64,000 bases of DNA from Streptomyces sp. NBC_00704. Its GTDB lineage: Bacteria; Actinomycetota; Actinomycetes; Streptomycetales; Streptomycetaceae. Within the stretch, counting starts at the first letter, position 1; each line of letters opens with the position of its first letter. A program made the translations under genes and the position numbers. The notes beneath the pieces were generated by a model. That model worked only from the letters and a program-made list of their open reading frames with translations. It did no database searches and had not been told where the DNA came from. The stretch covers positions 4,956,501 to 5,020,500 of the forward strand of contig NZ_CP109000.1 in NCBI RefSeq assembly GCF_036226605.1, read 5' to 3'. Below are positions 38,702 to 46,311 of the stretch, piece after piece.

Positions 38702-39644
38702 GGCCCTGCTGCACCGGCAGCGCACCCACCCCCCGCGGCCGCCCCGGCCGCCGGTGCGCCCCGGCACCCTCCTCGGCGGCCTCCTGCGCACCGCCCGCCC
38801 ACGGCAGTGGGTCAAGAACGTCCTGGTCGTCGCCGCCCCCGCCGCCGCGGGCCGGCTCGCCGGCCTGCACACCGCCGCCCAACTCGCCCTCGTCTTCGTC
38901 CTGTTCACCGCCTGCTCGGCCGCCGTCTACCTGGTCAACGACGCCCGCGACGCCGAGGCCGACCGCGCCCACCCCGCCAAACGCCACCGACCGGTCGCCG
39001 CCGGACAGGTCCCCGCGCCCCTCGCGTACGCCGTCGGCGGCGCCCTCGCGGTCCTCGCACCGCTCGCCGCGGCCCGGCTCGCCAACCCCGCCGTCGCCGC
39101 GCTCCTGGCCGCCTACCTGGTCGTGCAACTGGCCTACTGCCTGCGCCTGAAGCACGTCCTGGTCCTCGACCTCGTCGTCGTCACGACCGGCTTCCTGATG
39201 CGGGCCACGGCCGGCGGACTCGCCCTCGGCATCCCCCTGTCCCGCTGGTTCCTGATCACCACCGGCTTCGGCGCGCTGTTCATGGTCGCCGCCAAGCGCT
39301 ACTCCGAGGCCGTGCAGATGGCCGGACACGCGGGCGCCACCCGCGCGCTGCTCACCGAGTACACCACCGGCTACCTGCGCTTCGTCTGGCAGCTGGCCGC
39401 CGGGGTCGCCGTCCTCGGCTACTGCCTGTGGGCCCTGGAGGAGGGCGGCGTCGCGCACACCGGCGTGCTGCCCTGGCGTCAGCTGTCCGTCGTCGCCTTC
39501 GTCCTGGCCGTCCTGCGCTACGCGGTCTTCGCCGACCGGGGCGCCGCCGGAGAACCCGAGGACGTCGTCCTCGGCGACCGCGCCCTCGCCCTCATCGCCC
39601 TGGCCTGGCTCGCCATGTACGGGCTCGCGGTGGCCGACTGGTAG
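38694..39644 (+). CDS. Decaprenyl-phosphate phosphoribosyltransferase (UbiA family)
   Basis: 316-residue polytopic prenyltransferase. The diphosphate-binding motif is VNDARDAEADRAHPAKRHRP (Asn82, Asp83, Asp86, Asp90), and the second conserved loop is KRYSEAVQ. TARPRQWVKN at the N terminus is characteristic of the Rv3806c branch, which transfers 5-phosphoribose from PRPP to decaprenyl phosphate, rather than of quinone-making UbiA. The GTG at 38694 follows GGGAGGG. It is the entry step of the DPA pathway completed by the three neighbouring genes. Confidence 0.9.
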   Translation: MAEALLHRQRTHPPRPPRPPVRPGTLLGGLLRTARPRQWVKNVLVVAAPAAAGRLAGLHTAAQLALVFVLFTACSAAVYLVNDARDAEADRAHPAKRHRPVAAGQVPAPLAYAVGGALAVLAPLAAARLANPAVAALLAAYLVVQLAYCLRLKHVLVLDLVVVTTGFLMRATAGGLALGIPLSRWFLITTGFGALFMVAAKRYSEAVQMAGHAGATRALLTEYTTGYLRFVWQLAAGVAVLGYCLWALEEGGVAHTGVLPWRQLSVVAFVLAVLRYAVFADRGAAGEPEDVVLGDRALALIALAWLAMYGLAVADW

Positions 39645-39730
39645 GCCGCCGCACCGCCCCGGCGGCGACCGTCCCGCGGCCCGCGCCGCACCCGGCCCGC
39701 GGACTTCGGCGTCAGCCGCGCCCAGCAGGG

Positions 39731-39742
39731 CAGAGTGGGGTC
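39731..39742 (+). promoter_or_regulatory. Possible -10 box of a leaderless yihY transcript
   Basis: CAGAGT at 39731-39736 lies 6 bases before the ATG at 39743, the same geometry as the other leaderless candidates in this window, but it matches the -10 consensus less well. Confidence 0.35.
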
Positions 39743-40660
39743 ATGGACTGGCTGAAGAAGCTCCCCGGCGTCGGGCCGTGGATCGCGCGCCTCATGGCCA
39801 CGCACGCGTGGCGGTCGTACGAGCGCCTGGACCGGGTCAAGTGGACGCGGCTGGCCGCCGCCATGACCTTCGTCAGCTTCGTCGCCCTCTTCCCGCTGCT
39901 CACCGTCGCCGCGGCCGTCGCCGCCGCCACGCTCAGCGACTCCCAGCAGCAGGAACTCCAGGACAAGATCGCCGACCAGGTCCCCGGCATCTCCGACCAG
40001 CTCGACGTCCACAGCCTCGTCCAGAACGCCGGCACCGTCGGCTCCATCGCCGGCGCGATCCTGCTGCTCACCGGCATCGGCTGGGTCGGCCAGATGCGGG
40101 ACTGCCTGCGCGCGGTGTGGGAGTGCCCCGACAAGGACGAGAACCCCGTCCTCGCCAAGGCCAAGGACGCCGGCGTCCTCGTCGGCCTCGGCGGCGCGCT
40201 GCTGCTGACCATCGCCATCTCCACCCTCGCCTCGGCCCTGGTCGGCTGGATCACCGACGAGCTGGGCATCGACCGGGCCGGCTGGGGCAGCGTCCTGCTG
40301 CGCGTCGCCGCGTTCTCCGTCGCCGTGCTCGCCGACTTCCTCCTGCTGCTGTACGTCCTGACGCTGCTGCCCGGCGTCGAACCGACCCGGCGCCGCCTGG
40401 TCGTCGCCGCCCTCATCGGCGCCGTCGGCTTCGAACTGCTGAAGCTGCTGCTCAGCGGCTATATGCAGGGCGTGGCCGCCAAGAGCATGTACGGCGCGTT
40501 CGGCGTGCCCATCGCCCTGCTGCTGTGGATCAACTTCACCTCGAAGCTGGTCCTGTACTGCGCGGCCTGGACGGCGACGGGCAGCGCGCCCGACGGCTCC
40601 CGCGACGCCGACGTCAGCGACGGCGTCGTACCAGGTCCGGCAGCGGCCACCGGCGGTTGA
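39743..40660 (+). CDS. YihY/BrkB-type membrane protein
   Basis: 305 residues with six hydrophobic helices. Family markers are AAAMTFVSFVALFPLLTVAAAVAA near the N terminus, LTGIGWVGQMRDCLRAVW, and the end YGAFGVPIALLLWINFTSKLVLYCAAW. YihY proteins were once called RNase BN; the function is unknown, with transport or envelope roles suggested. The last 47 bp overlap the 3' end of the convergent carboxypeptidase gene. Confidence 0.88.
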   Translation: MDWLKKLPGVGPWIARLMATHAWRSYERLDRVKWTRLAAAMTFVSFVALFPLLTVAAAVAAATLSDSQQQELQDKIADQVPGISDQLDVHSLVQNAGTVGSIAGAILLLTGIGWVGQMRDCLRAVWECPDKDENPVLAKAKDAGVLVGLGGALLLTIAISTLASALVGWITDELGIDRAGWGSVLLRVAAFSVAVLADFLLLLYVLTLLPGVEPTRRRLVVAALIGAVGFELLKLLLSGYMQGVAAKSMYGAFGVPIALLLWINFTSKLVLYCAAWTATGSAPDGSRDADVSDGVVPGPAAATGG

Positions 40661-41963
40661 CCAGGAACGCGCCGCCCGCGAGCAGCGCCAGCAGACCGCC
40701 GGTGACCGCCAGCGCGGTCCACATCCCGCCCGAGCCGCCGCCGGCCACCGCGCCCGCGACCGGCCTGTGCGACACGTTCCCCGCGCCGCCGGCCTGACCG
40801 CCCTCCACGGCGGACGACGGGTTCGCGCCGGGCTGCGCACTGCCGTGCACGCCCTGCGGCCGGACCAGCTCGCCCACCGGCGTCACCTTGCCGTCGGCCT
40901 GGAAGCCCCAGTCGAGCAGGGCCGCGGCCTCCTTGTAGACCTCGTTGTGGTCCGTCTTCGACGGGTTCATGACCGTCACCAGCAGCACCTTGCCGTTGCG
41001 TTCGGCGACCCCGGTGAAGGTGGCGCCCGCGTTGGTGGTGTTGCCGTTCTTCACGCCCGCGATCCCCGGGTACTGCGTGATGTCGTAGTCGCCGCTCAGC
41101 AGCCGGTTGGTGTTCTGGATCTCGAAGGACCCGCGGGAGATCTTCCCCTTCTTGTTCTTCGTCGTCTCGCCGGGGAACTTGGCCGAGACCGTCGAGCAGT
41201 ACTCCCGGAAGTCGGCCTTCTGAAGACCCGAACGCGCGAACAGGGTCAGGTCGTACGCCGAGGACACCTGGCCGGGGGCGTCGTAGCCGTCCGGGGAGAC
41301 GACGTGCGTGTCCAGGGCCTGGAGTTCACCGGCGTGCTCGTTCATCTCCTCGACGGTCGCCGCCACACCGCCGTTCATCGCCGACAGCACGTGCACGGCG
41401 TCGTTGCCGGAGCGCAGGAAGACGCCGAGCCACAGGTCGTGGACCGTGTACGTCTCGCCCTCCTTTATCCCGACGAGGCTGGACCCCTCTCCCATGCCGG
41501 CCAGGTCCTTCGGGTCCACCTTGTGCACGGTGTTCTTGGGGAACCTCGGCAGGACGGTGTCGGCGAACAGCATCTTCATCGTGCTCGCCGGGGGCAGCCG
41601 CCAGTGCGCGTTGTGCGAGGCCAGCACGTCGCCCGACTCGGCGTCCGCGACGATCCACGAGCGCGCCGTGAGGTCCTTGGGCAGCACCGGCGCACCGCCC
41701 GCGATCGCCACCTGCGTCCCGGCCTGCCCGAGCCTCGTGCCGCCCACGGTCGACATGCCCGGCGGGGGAGTGACCGACGGGCCGCCCGTCGGCGAGGCCG
41801 GGGGCGAGCCCTTCGGCGGCGCGGACGGCGCACCGGACGCCGCCGGCGACGGCGACGGCTTCGGCGCGGCGAGCGAGACGGGCGCGGTCAGCGCGAGGGA
41901 CGCGAGGGTCGCGGAGGTGACCAGCAGGGCACGCCTGGCGGTCCGGTTCATGGGTGCGGGCAC
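40614..41963 (-). CDS. D-alanyl-D-alanine carboxypeptidase (PBP, S11-type)
   Basis: 449 residues from a GTG at 41963; the ATG at 41951 is the alternative. A signal peptide (ARRALLVTSATLASLALTAPVSLAA) precedes a Pro/Ser-rich linker and the penicillin-binding fold. Active-site motifs are SxxK in PASTMKML (Ser127, Lys130), SGN (185-187) and, where KTG is usual, KNG (305-307, in AGVKNGNTTNAG). A C-terminal membrane helix (ALAVTGGLLALLAGGAFLV) with a basic end anchors it. It trims pentapeptides in peptidoglycan. TAATTT lies 7 bp before the GTG, so the mRNA is probably leaderless. Confidence 0.92.
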   Translation of the reverse strand: MPAPMNRTARRALLVTSATLASLALTAPVSLAAPKPSPSPAASGAPSAPPKGSPPASPTGGPSVTPPPGMSTVGGTRLGQAGTQVAIAGGAPVLPKDLTARSWIVADAESGDVLASHNAHWRLPPASTMKMLFADTVLPRFPKNTVHKVDPKDLAGMGEGSSLVGIKEGETYTVHDLWLGVFLRSGNDAVHVLSAMNGGVAATVEEMNEHAGELQALDTHVVSPDGYDAPGQVSSAYDLTLFARSGLQKADFREYCSTVSAKFPGETTKNKKGKISRGSFEIQNTNRLLSGDYDITQYPGIAGVKNGNTTNAGATFTGVAERNGKVLLVTVMNPSKTDHNEVYKEAAALLDWGFQADGKVTPVGELVRPQGVHGSAQPGANPSSAVEGGQAGGAGNVSHRPVAGAVAGGGSGGMWTALAVTGGLLALLAGGAFLVNRRWPLPDLVRRRR

Positions 41964-41976
41964 GACGGAGAAATTA
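41964..41976 (-). promoter_or_regulatory. -10 box of a leaderless carboxypeptidase transcript
   Basis: On the minus strand TAATTT (41971-41976) ends 7 bases before the GTG at 41963, and no ribosome-binding site lies between. Confidence 0.5.
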
Positions 41977-42042
41977 CCCGGCGCGCGACGGGAAGTCCCG
42001 CCGCCCTCCCCACCCCGGTCACGGATCAGGACACCGGGCGGC

Positions 42043-42054
42043 GATACTGAACGC
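42043..42054 (+). promoter_or_regulatory. -10 box of a leaderless small-membrane-protein transcript
   Basis: GATACT (42043-42048) lies 6 bases before the ATG at 42055 with no ribosome-binding site between. Confidence 0.5.
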
Positions 42055-42294
42055 ATGACGCTCAGCCGCCGCCTCTGCTGGTTCCTGCTCGCCTTCGGGG
42101 TGTGGAGCTGGATCATCTGGATCACTTTCGTCAAGAACCTGGTCAAGGACGGCAGCGGACTCGCCTTCGACGACGGCCGCCCCACGGCCTACTTCTGGGT
42201 GCACCTCACGCTCGCCGTCGTCTCCTTCCTCCTGGGGACGGCCGTCGGAGCCATCGGGTTGCGTGGTCTGCGCGCACTCCACCGGACGGCATAG
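42055..42294 (+). CDS. SCO4848-type small membrane protein
   Basis: 79 residues: MTLSRRLCWFLLAFGVWSWI begins the first hydrophobic helix, a short loop KNLVKDGSGLAFDDGRPTAYFWVH follows, then a second helix LTLAVVSFLLGTAVGAIGL. This resembles the actinobacterial SCO4848 family of two-helix membrane proteins, of unknown function, encoded next to the same carboxypeptidase gene in other Streptomyces. The upstream GATACT makes a leaderless start at 42055 likely. The metallophosphoesterase gene begins 2 bp after the stop. Confidence 0.82.
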   Translation: MTLSRRLCWFLLAFGVWSWIIWITFVKNLVKDGSGLAFDDGRPTAYFWVHLTLAVVSFLLGTAVGAIGLRGLRALHRTA

Positions 42295-42296
42295 CG

Positions 42297-43562
42297 GTGC
42301 CGGTCGTCCTCGCACTGCTCGCCCTCACCCTCCTGGCCGCCGCCAACCGGTACCTGTGGCTGCGCCTGTTCCGCGACACGACCCGCGGCCCCGGCCGCAC
42401 GCGCCGCGCCGGCGCCGCGCTGCTCGCGGGCGGCTGGGCGCTGGCCATCGGCGCCCTGGCCGCCGAACGCGCCGGCGCGCCCTTCCCGCTCCAGCGGGTC
42501 CTGGCCTGGCCCGGCTTCCTGTGGCTGGCCCTCTCGGTCTACCTGCTGCTCGCCGTGCTCGCGGGCGAGGCCCTGCGGCCGCTGCTGCGCCGCCTCCTGG
42601 AGCGGCGCGCCCGGACCGGCGCGCCCGCCGGGGCGTCCGCGGCCCCCGCCCGGCCCGAGCCCCTCCCGGTGGGCACGCGGCCCGCGGGCGAGGCCGCTTC
42701 CGTGACGCCCCCGGCGCCCCCGTCCGCGGCGACGCCGGATCCCTCCCGGCGGCTGTTCGTCTCCCGCGTGGTGGCCGGGACGGCGGCCGCGGCCGCCGCG
42801 GGCACGGTCGGCTACGGCACCTACGGCGTGCTGCGCGGCCCCCGCGTCAAGCGGGTGACCGTGCCCCTGGCCAAGCTGCCGCGCGCCGCCCACGGCTACC
42901 GCATCGCCGTCGTCAGCGACATCCACCTGAGCCCGGTGCTCGGGCGGGGTTTCGCGCAGAAGGTCGTCGACACGGTCAACGGAACGCAGCCCGACCTGAT
43001 CGCCGTCGTCGGCGACCTCGTCGACGGCAGCGTCAAGGACCTGGGCCCGGCCGCCGCCCCGCTGGCCGGGCTGCGGGCCCGGCACGGCACCTACTTCGTG
43101 ACCGGCAACCACGAGTACTTCTCCGGCGCCGGGCAGTGGGTCGAGGAGGTGCGCCGGCTCGGGCTGGACCCGCTGGAGAACGCCCGCACCGAGCTGCCCT
43201 GGTTCGACCTGGCCGGAGTGAACGACATCGCCGGCGAGAGCGAGGGCCAGGGCCCCGACTTCGCCCGGGCCCTCGGCGGCCGCGACCCGGCACGCGTGTG
43301 CGTGCTCCTCGCCCACCAGCCCGTCCAGATCCACGACGCCGTACGCCACGGCGTCGACCTCCAGCTCTCGGGACACACCCACGGCGGCCAGTTGTGGCCC
43401 GGCAGCCTCCTCGCGAAGGCCGCCAACCCCACCGTCGCGGGCCTGGAGCGCTACGGCGACACGCAGTTGTACGTGTCCCGGGGCGCGGGCGCCTGGGGTC
43501 CGCCCACGCGCGTGGGCGCCCCCTCCGACATCACCGTCGTCCAACTGGCCGCCACCCGCTGA
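42297..43562 (+). CDS. Membrane-bound metallophosphoesterase
   Basis: 421 residues. The N terminus has three or four hydrophobic helices, then an RR-containing segment (SRRLFVSRVVAGTAAAAAAGTVGYGTYG) that resembles a Tat-like anchor. The catalytic domain shows all calcineurin-like motifs: VVSDIHLSPVLG (D-x-H), VVGDLVDG, GNHEYFSG and SGHTHGGQLWP. The active site should face outside. Such YkuE/YaeI-like proteins act on lipid-linked phosphates. The GTG at 42297 lies 2 bp after the previous stop; a start slightly upstream is possible. Confidence 0.85.
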   Translation: MPVVLALLALTLLAAANRYLWLRLFRDTTRGPGRTRRAGAALLAGGWALAIGALAAERAGAPFPLQRVLAWPGFLWLALSVYLLLAVLAGEALRPLLRRLLERRARTGAPAGASAAPARPEPLPVGTRPAGEAASVTPPAPPSAATPDPSRRLFVSRVVAGTAAAAAAGTVGYGTYGVLRGPRVKRVTVPLAKLPRAAHGYRIAVVSDIHLSPVLGRGFAQKVVDTVNGTQPDLIAVVGDLVDGSVKDLGPAAAPLAGLRARHGTYFVTGNHEYFSGAGQWVEEVRRLGLDPLENARTELPWFDLAGVNDIAGESEGQGPDFARALGGRDPARVCVLLAHQPVQIHDAVRHGVDLQLSGHTHGGQLWPGSLLAKAANPTVAGLERYGDTQLYVSRGAGAWGPPTRVGAPSDITVVQLAATR

Positions 43563-43689
43563 CTCCTGACCGGAGAACACGGCCTGCGAACACCCTGTGA
43601 AACCCGGCGCAAACACCCCGACGGTAAGTTCTTTCTCATCTCGCCAGAATCCTCTTCCGCCACCCGAAACTCCTGTGATTAGGTGAGCC

Positions 43690-43716
43690 CGCCGCCAAGG
43701 GGAGCGGCGCTTTTTT
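43690..43716 (+). terminator. Intrinsic terminator with U-run
   Basis: CGCCGC and GCGGCG flank an 8-base loop and are followed at once by CTTTTTTG. A true U-run is uncommon in this genome. It may end the metallophosphoesterase transcript, or act as an attenuator in the leader of the solute-binding protein gene that starts 45 bp further on. Confidence 0.65.
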
Positions 43717-43795
43717 GTGGCTTGGGCCCGTCTTGCGGCCTGGGGAGGCAGGACACCACCATGCGATCTGTTCGCATGCGGATTCTCTTGACACT

Positions 43796-44680
43796 GAGCG
43801 TTTTCAGTGTGGCCACCGATCGGGTGACGGAGCGGTGTGAAGGTCGGGGTGCGCAACGGACAGGGCTCCCGTGCCGTTGAGAGAGGTGTTCAACGTCTCA
43901 ACTCAGCAGCACAGGAGCCCTGTTGGTTCCGTATCCTGCCGCACTCGACCTGCCTCACGCCCTGGTCGAGTGGGTCACGATGCTCATCGTCACCCGCGAG
44001 GGTGACCGGCGGTGCAAACTCCCGCCGCACCGCCGTGCGCTCGTCGCACTCGTGTACCTGCGCCGGCATGACACCCTCGCCCGCATCGCCGCGGCCTTCG
44101 GGATATCCGTCGGCACCGCCCACGCCTACATCACCTCCGTCACCGGCTTGCTCGCCGAGCAGGCACCGGGCCTGCTGAAGACGCTGCGCGAGCACGACCC
44201 GGACTTCGCCCTCCTGGACGGCACGCTCGCCGAGTGCGACCGCGTCGGCGACGGCCGGGCCGACTACTCGGCGAAACACAAACGGCACGGGGTGAACGTG
44301 CAGGTCGTCACCGATCCGGCCGGCGAGATCCTGTGGCTGTCCCCAGCGCTGCCGGGCCGGACCCACGACCTGACCGCCGCCCGCACCCACAAGATCCTCC
44401 GGATCTGCGAGCGGCAGGGCGTCCCGGTCCTCGCCGACATGGCCTACATCGGCGCCGGTGACTGGGTCACCACCGCCAAGCGCCGCCCGCCCCACGGTGA
44501 ACTCACCTTCACCGACCGGACCAGGAACCGGGCCCTCTCCGCCGCCAGGGCACCCGTCGAACGCGGCATGGCCCGGCTCAAGTCCTGGCAGATCTTCCGC
44601 AGATCCCGCATCAGCCCCAACCGCATGACCGTCATCGCCAAAGCCGTCCTCACCCTGGAGAGGCAACGCTGAAAAGGTTC
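43796..44680 (+). mobile_element. Complete IS5-family insertion sequence, ISL2-like group
   Basis: 885 bp. The left end GAGCGTTTTCAGTGTGGCC and the reverse complement of the right end GAACCTTTTCAGCGTTGCC match at 15 of 19 positions. The element is flanked by direct repeats ACT (43793-43795 and 44681-44683), fitting the 3-bp ANT target of the ISL2 group. It carries one intact transposase gene reading in the same direction as the host gene. Ends were placed by repeat pairing and by restoring the host frame; a shift of one or two bases, with CACTG as the repeat, gives the same restored gene. Confidence 0.88.
43923..44672 (+). CDS. IS5-family transposase
   Basis: 249 residues from a TTG at 43923, 5-6 bp after AGGAG. 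An N-terminal HTH (about 35-75: [34 protein letters not shown]) is followed by a DDE_Tnp_4 catalytic core: first Asp in [14 protein letters not shown], second in [13 protein letters not shown], Glu in [13 protein letters not shown]. The frame is intact from end to end, so the element may still be active. The stop codon TGA at 44670-44672 is in the same register as the disrupted downstream gene. Confidence 0.93.
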   Translation: MVPYPAALDLPHALVEWVTMLIVTREGDRRCKLPPHRRALVALVYLRRHDTLARIAAAFGISVGTAHAYITSVTGLLAEQAPGLLKTLREHDPDFALLDGTLAECDRVGDGRADYSAKHKRHGVNVQVVTDPAGEILWLSPALPGRTHDLTAARTHKILRICERQGVPVLADMAYIGAGDWVTTAKRRPPHGELTFTDRTRNRALSAARAPVERGMARLKSWQIFRRSRISPNRMTVIAKAVLTLERQR

Positions 44681-46311
44681 ACTGCTGGTTCTCGCGGTGA
44701 TCGGAGCGGGCGGCTGGCAGTTGCTGCCGTCGAAGGGGAACAACGAGGCGACCATCACGGTCGGCACCACGGACACCGTCACCTCGCTCGACCCGGCGGG
44801 CGCCTACGACGCCGGATCCTGGGCGTTGTTCAGCAACGTCTTCCAGTCGCTGCTGACGTACGAGCCGGGCGGCGTCTCGCCCGTGCCGGACGCGGCCCGC
44901 GGCTGCTCCTTCGCGAAGGGCAGCCTGACGACGTACACCTGCGAACTGCGCGACGACCTCACCTTCGCCGACGGCGACGAGGTGACCGCCGAGGACGTGA
45001 AGTTCTCCTTCGACCGGGTCAAGAAGATCAACGCGGACGTCGGTCCGGCGTCCCTGTTCTCGACCCTGAAGTCGGTCTCCGCCAAGGGGCTGACCGTCAC
45101 CTTCCACCTGGGGTCGCCCGACGCCACCTTCCCGTTCAAGGTGGCCACCGGAGCCGGGTCGATCGTCGACCGCACCCGCTACCCGGCCGACGCCCTGCGC
45201 ACCGGCGACGGCGTCGACGGCACCGGCCCGTACGAGCTGACCGGCTACACCAAGGGCAAGAAGGCCGAACTCACGCCCAACGCGCGCTACAAGGGCGCGG
45301 TCGGCACCGGCGCGCCCGTGGAACTGCGGTACTACGCCGACCCGGAGGCCCTGGAGAAGGCCTGGCAGGCCAAGGAGGTCGACGCCGCCACCCGGCAGCT
45401 GCCGCCCGCCGCCCTCGCCGCCCTCAACGCCAGCGACCCCGGCCAGCGGGTGACCGAGGCCGACAGCTCCGAGACCCGCAACCTGTACTTCGACACCCGT
45501 TCCGGCTCGCCGCTGCACGACACGGACGTCCGCCGGGCGATGGCCTGGCTGATCGACCGCGAGCGGCTCGCGTCGACCGTGTACGACGGGACGGTCGAGC
45601 CGCTGTACTCGCTCATCCCGGCCGGCATCACCGGTCACACCACGTCCTTCTTCGACAGCTACCCGAACCGGAACGCCCAGAAGGCGCGCAAGCTCCTGGA
45701 GAAGGCCGGCGTGAGCATCCCGGTGACGTTCACCTACGGCTACGGCCTGGGCAGCGGCGCGGCGGCGGCCGAGGCGGCGGAGCTGAAGCGGCAGCTGGAG
45801 GCGAGCGGCCTGTTCAGGGTGAACGTCAAGGGCTACGAGTGGACCGCCTTCCAGAAGCGGTGGGCCACCGGCAAGCTCGACGCGTACGCCGTGGGCTGGG
45901 TCGCCGACTACCCCGACCCGGACACCTTCACCGCCCCGCTCGTCGGCACCGGCTCCACCATGAACACCGGCTACAGCGACAAGGCCGTCGACCGCTACAT
46001 CGCCGACAGCCGCCGCTTCGCCGACCGCGGCCTGTCCGCCGACGACTTCCGCGGCCTCCAGCAGGCCGTCGCCGACGACGTACCGCTCATCCCGCTGTGG
46101 CAGCGCAAGGAGTACGTCGTCACCATCGACGACGTCGGCGGCGGCCAGTACCTCGCGGACGGCAACGGCGTGTTCCGCCTGTGGAAGCTCGACTGGATCT
46201 GACCCGCCCCGGCGGTGAGAACCGCGACCCGGGCCGCGGACCGGGCCGCTGCCCGGCCCGCGACCGGAGCGCGCTCGGGGCCCCCGCCGGCCCCGGGCGG
46301 CCCCGCGCCGG

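Larger units (their letters stand above)
43761..46202 (+). pseudogene. Family-5 extracellular solute-binding protein gene interrupted by an IS element
   Basis: The gene starts at the ATG 43761 (GGGGAGG upstream) with MRSVRMRILLT and is broken after 35 bases by the insertion at 43796-44680. The rest, 44684-46202, continues in the same register: LVLAVIGAGGWQLLPSKG, then ATITVGTTDTVTSLDPAGAYDAGSW and the long SBP_bac_5 domain to LWKLDWI. Removing the element plus one ACT copy restores a 517-residue frame with a complete hydrophobic signal segment. As it stands the N-terminal piece runs into stop codon 43878-43880, and the downstream piece (for example from GTG 44697) lacks a signal peptide, so peptide uptake function is probably lost. 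Confidence 0.88.

Noticed and set aside
43792-44684. CACTG as a 5-bp target duplication of the IS
   Set aside because: Possible, but the 3-bp ACT choice gives inverted ends that both begin with GA and fits the 3-bp target habit of the ISL2 group. Both choices restore the same host gene.
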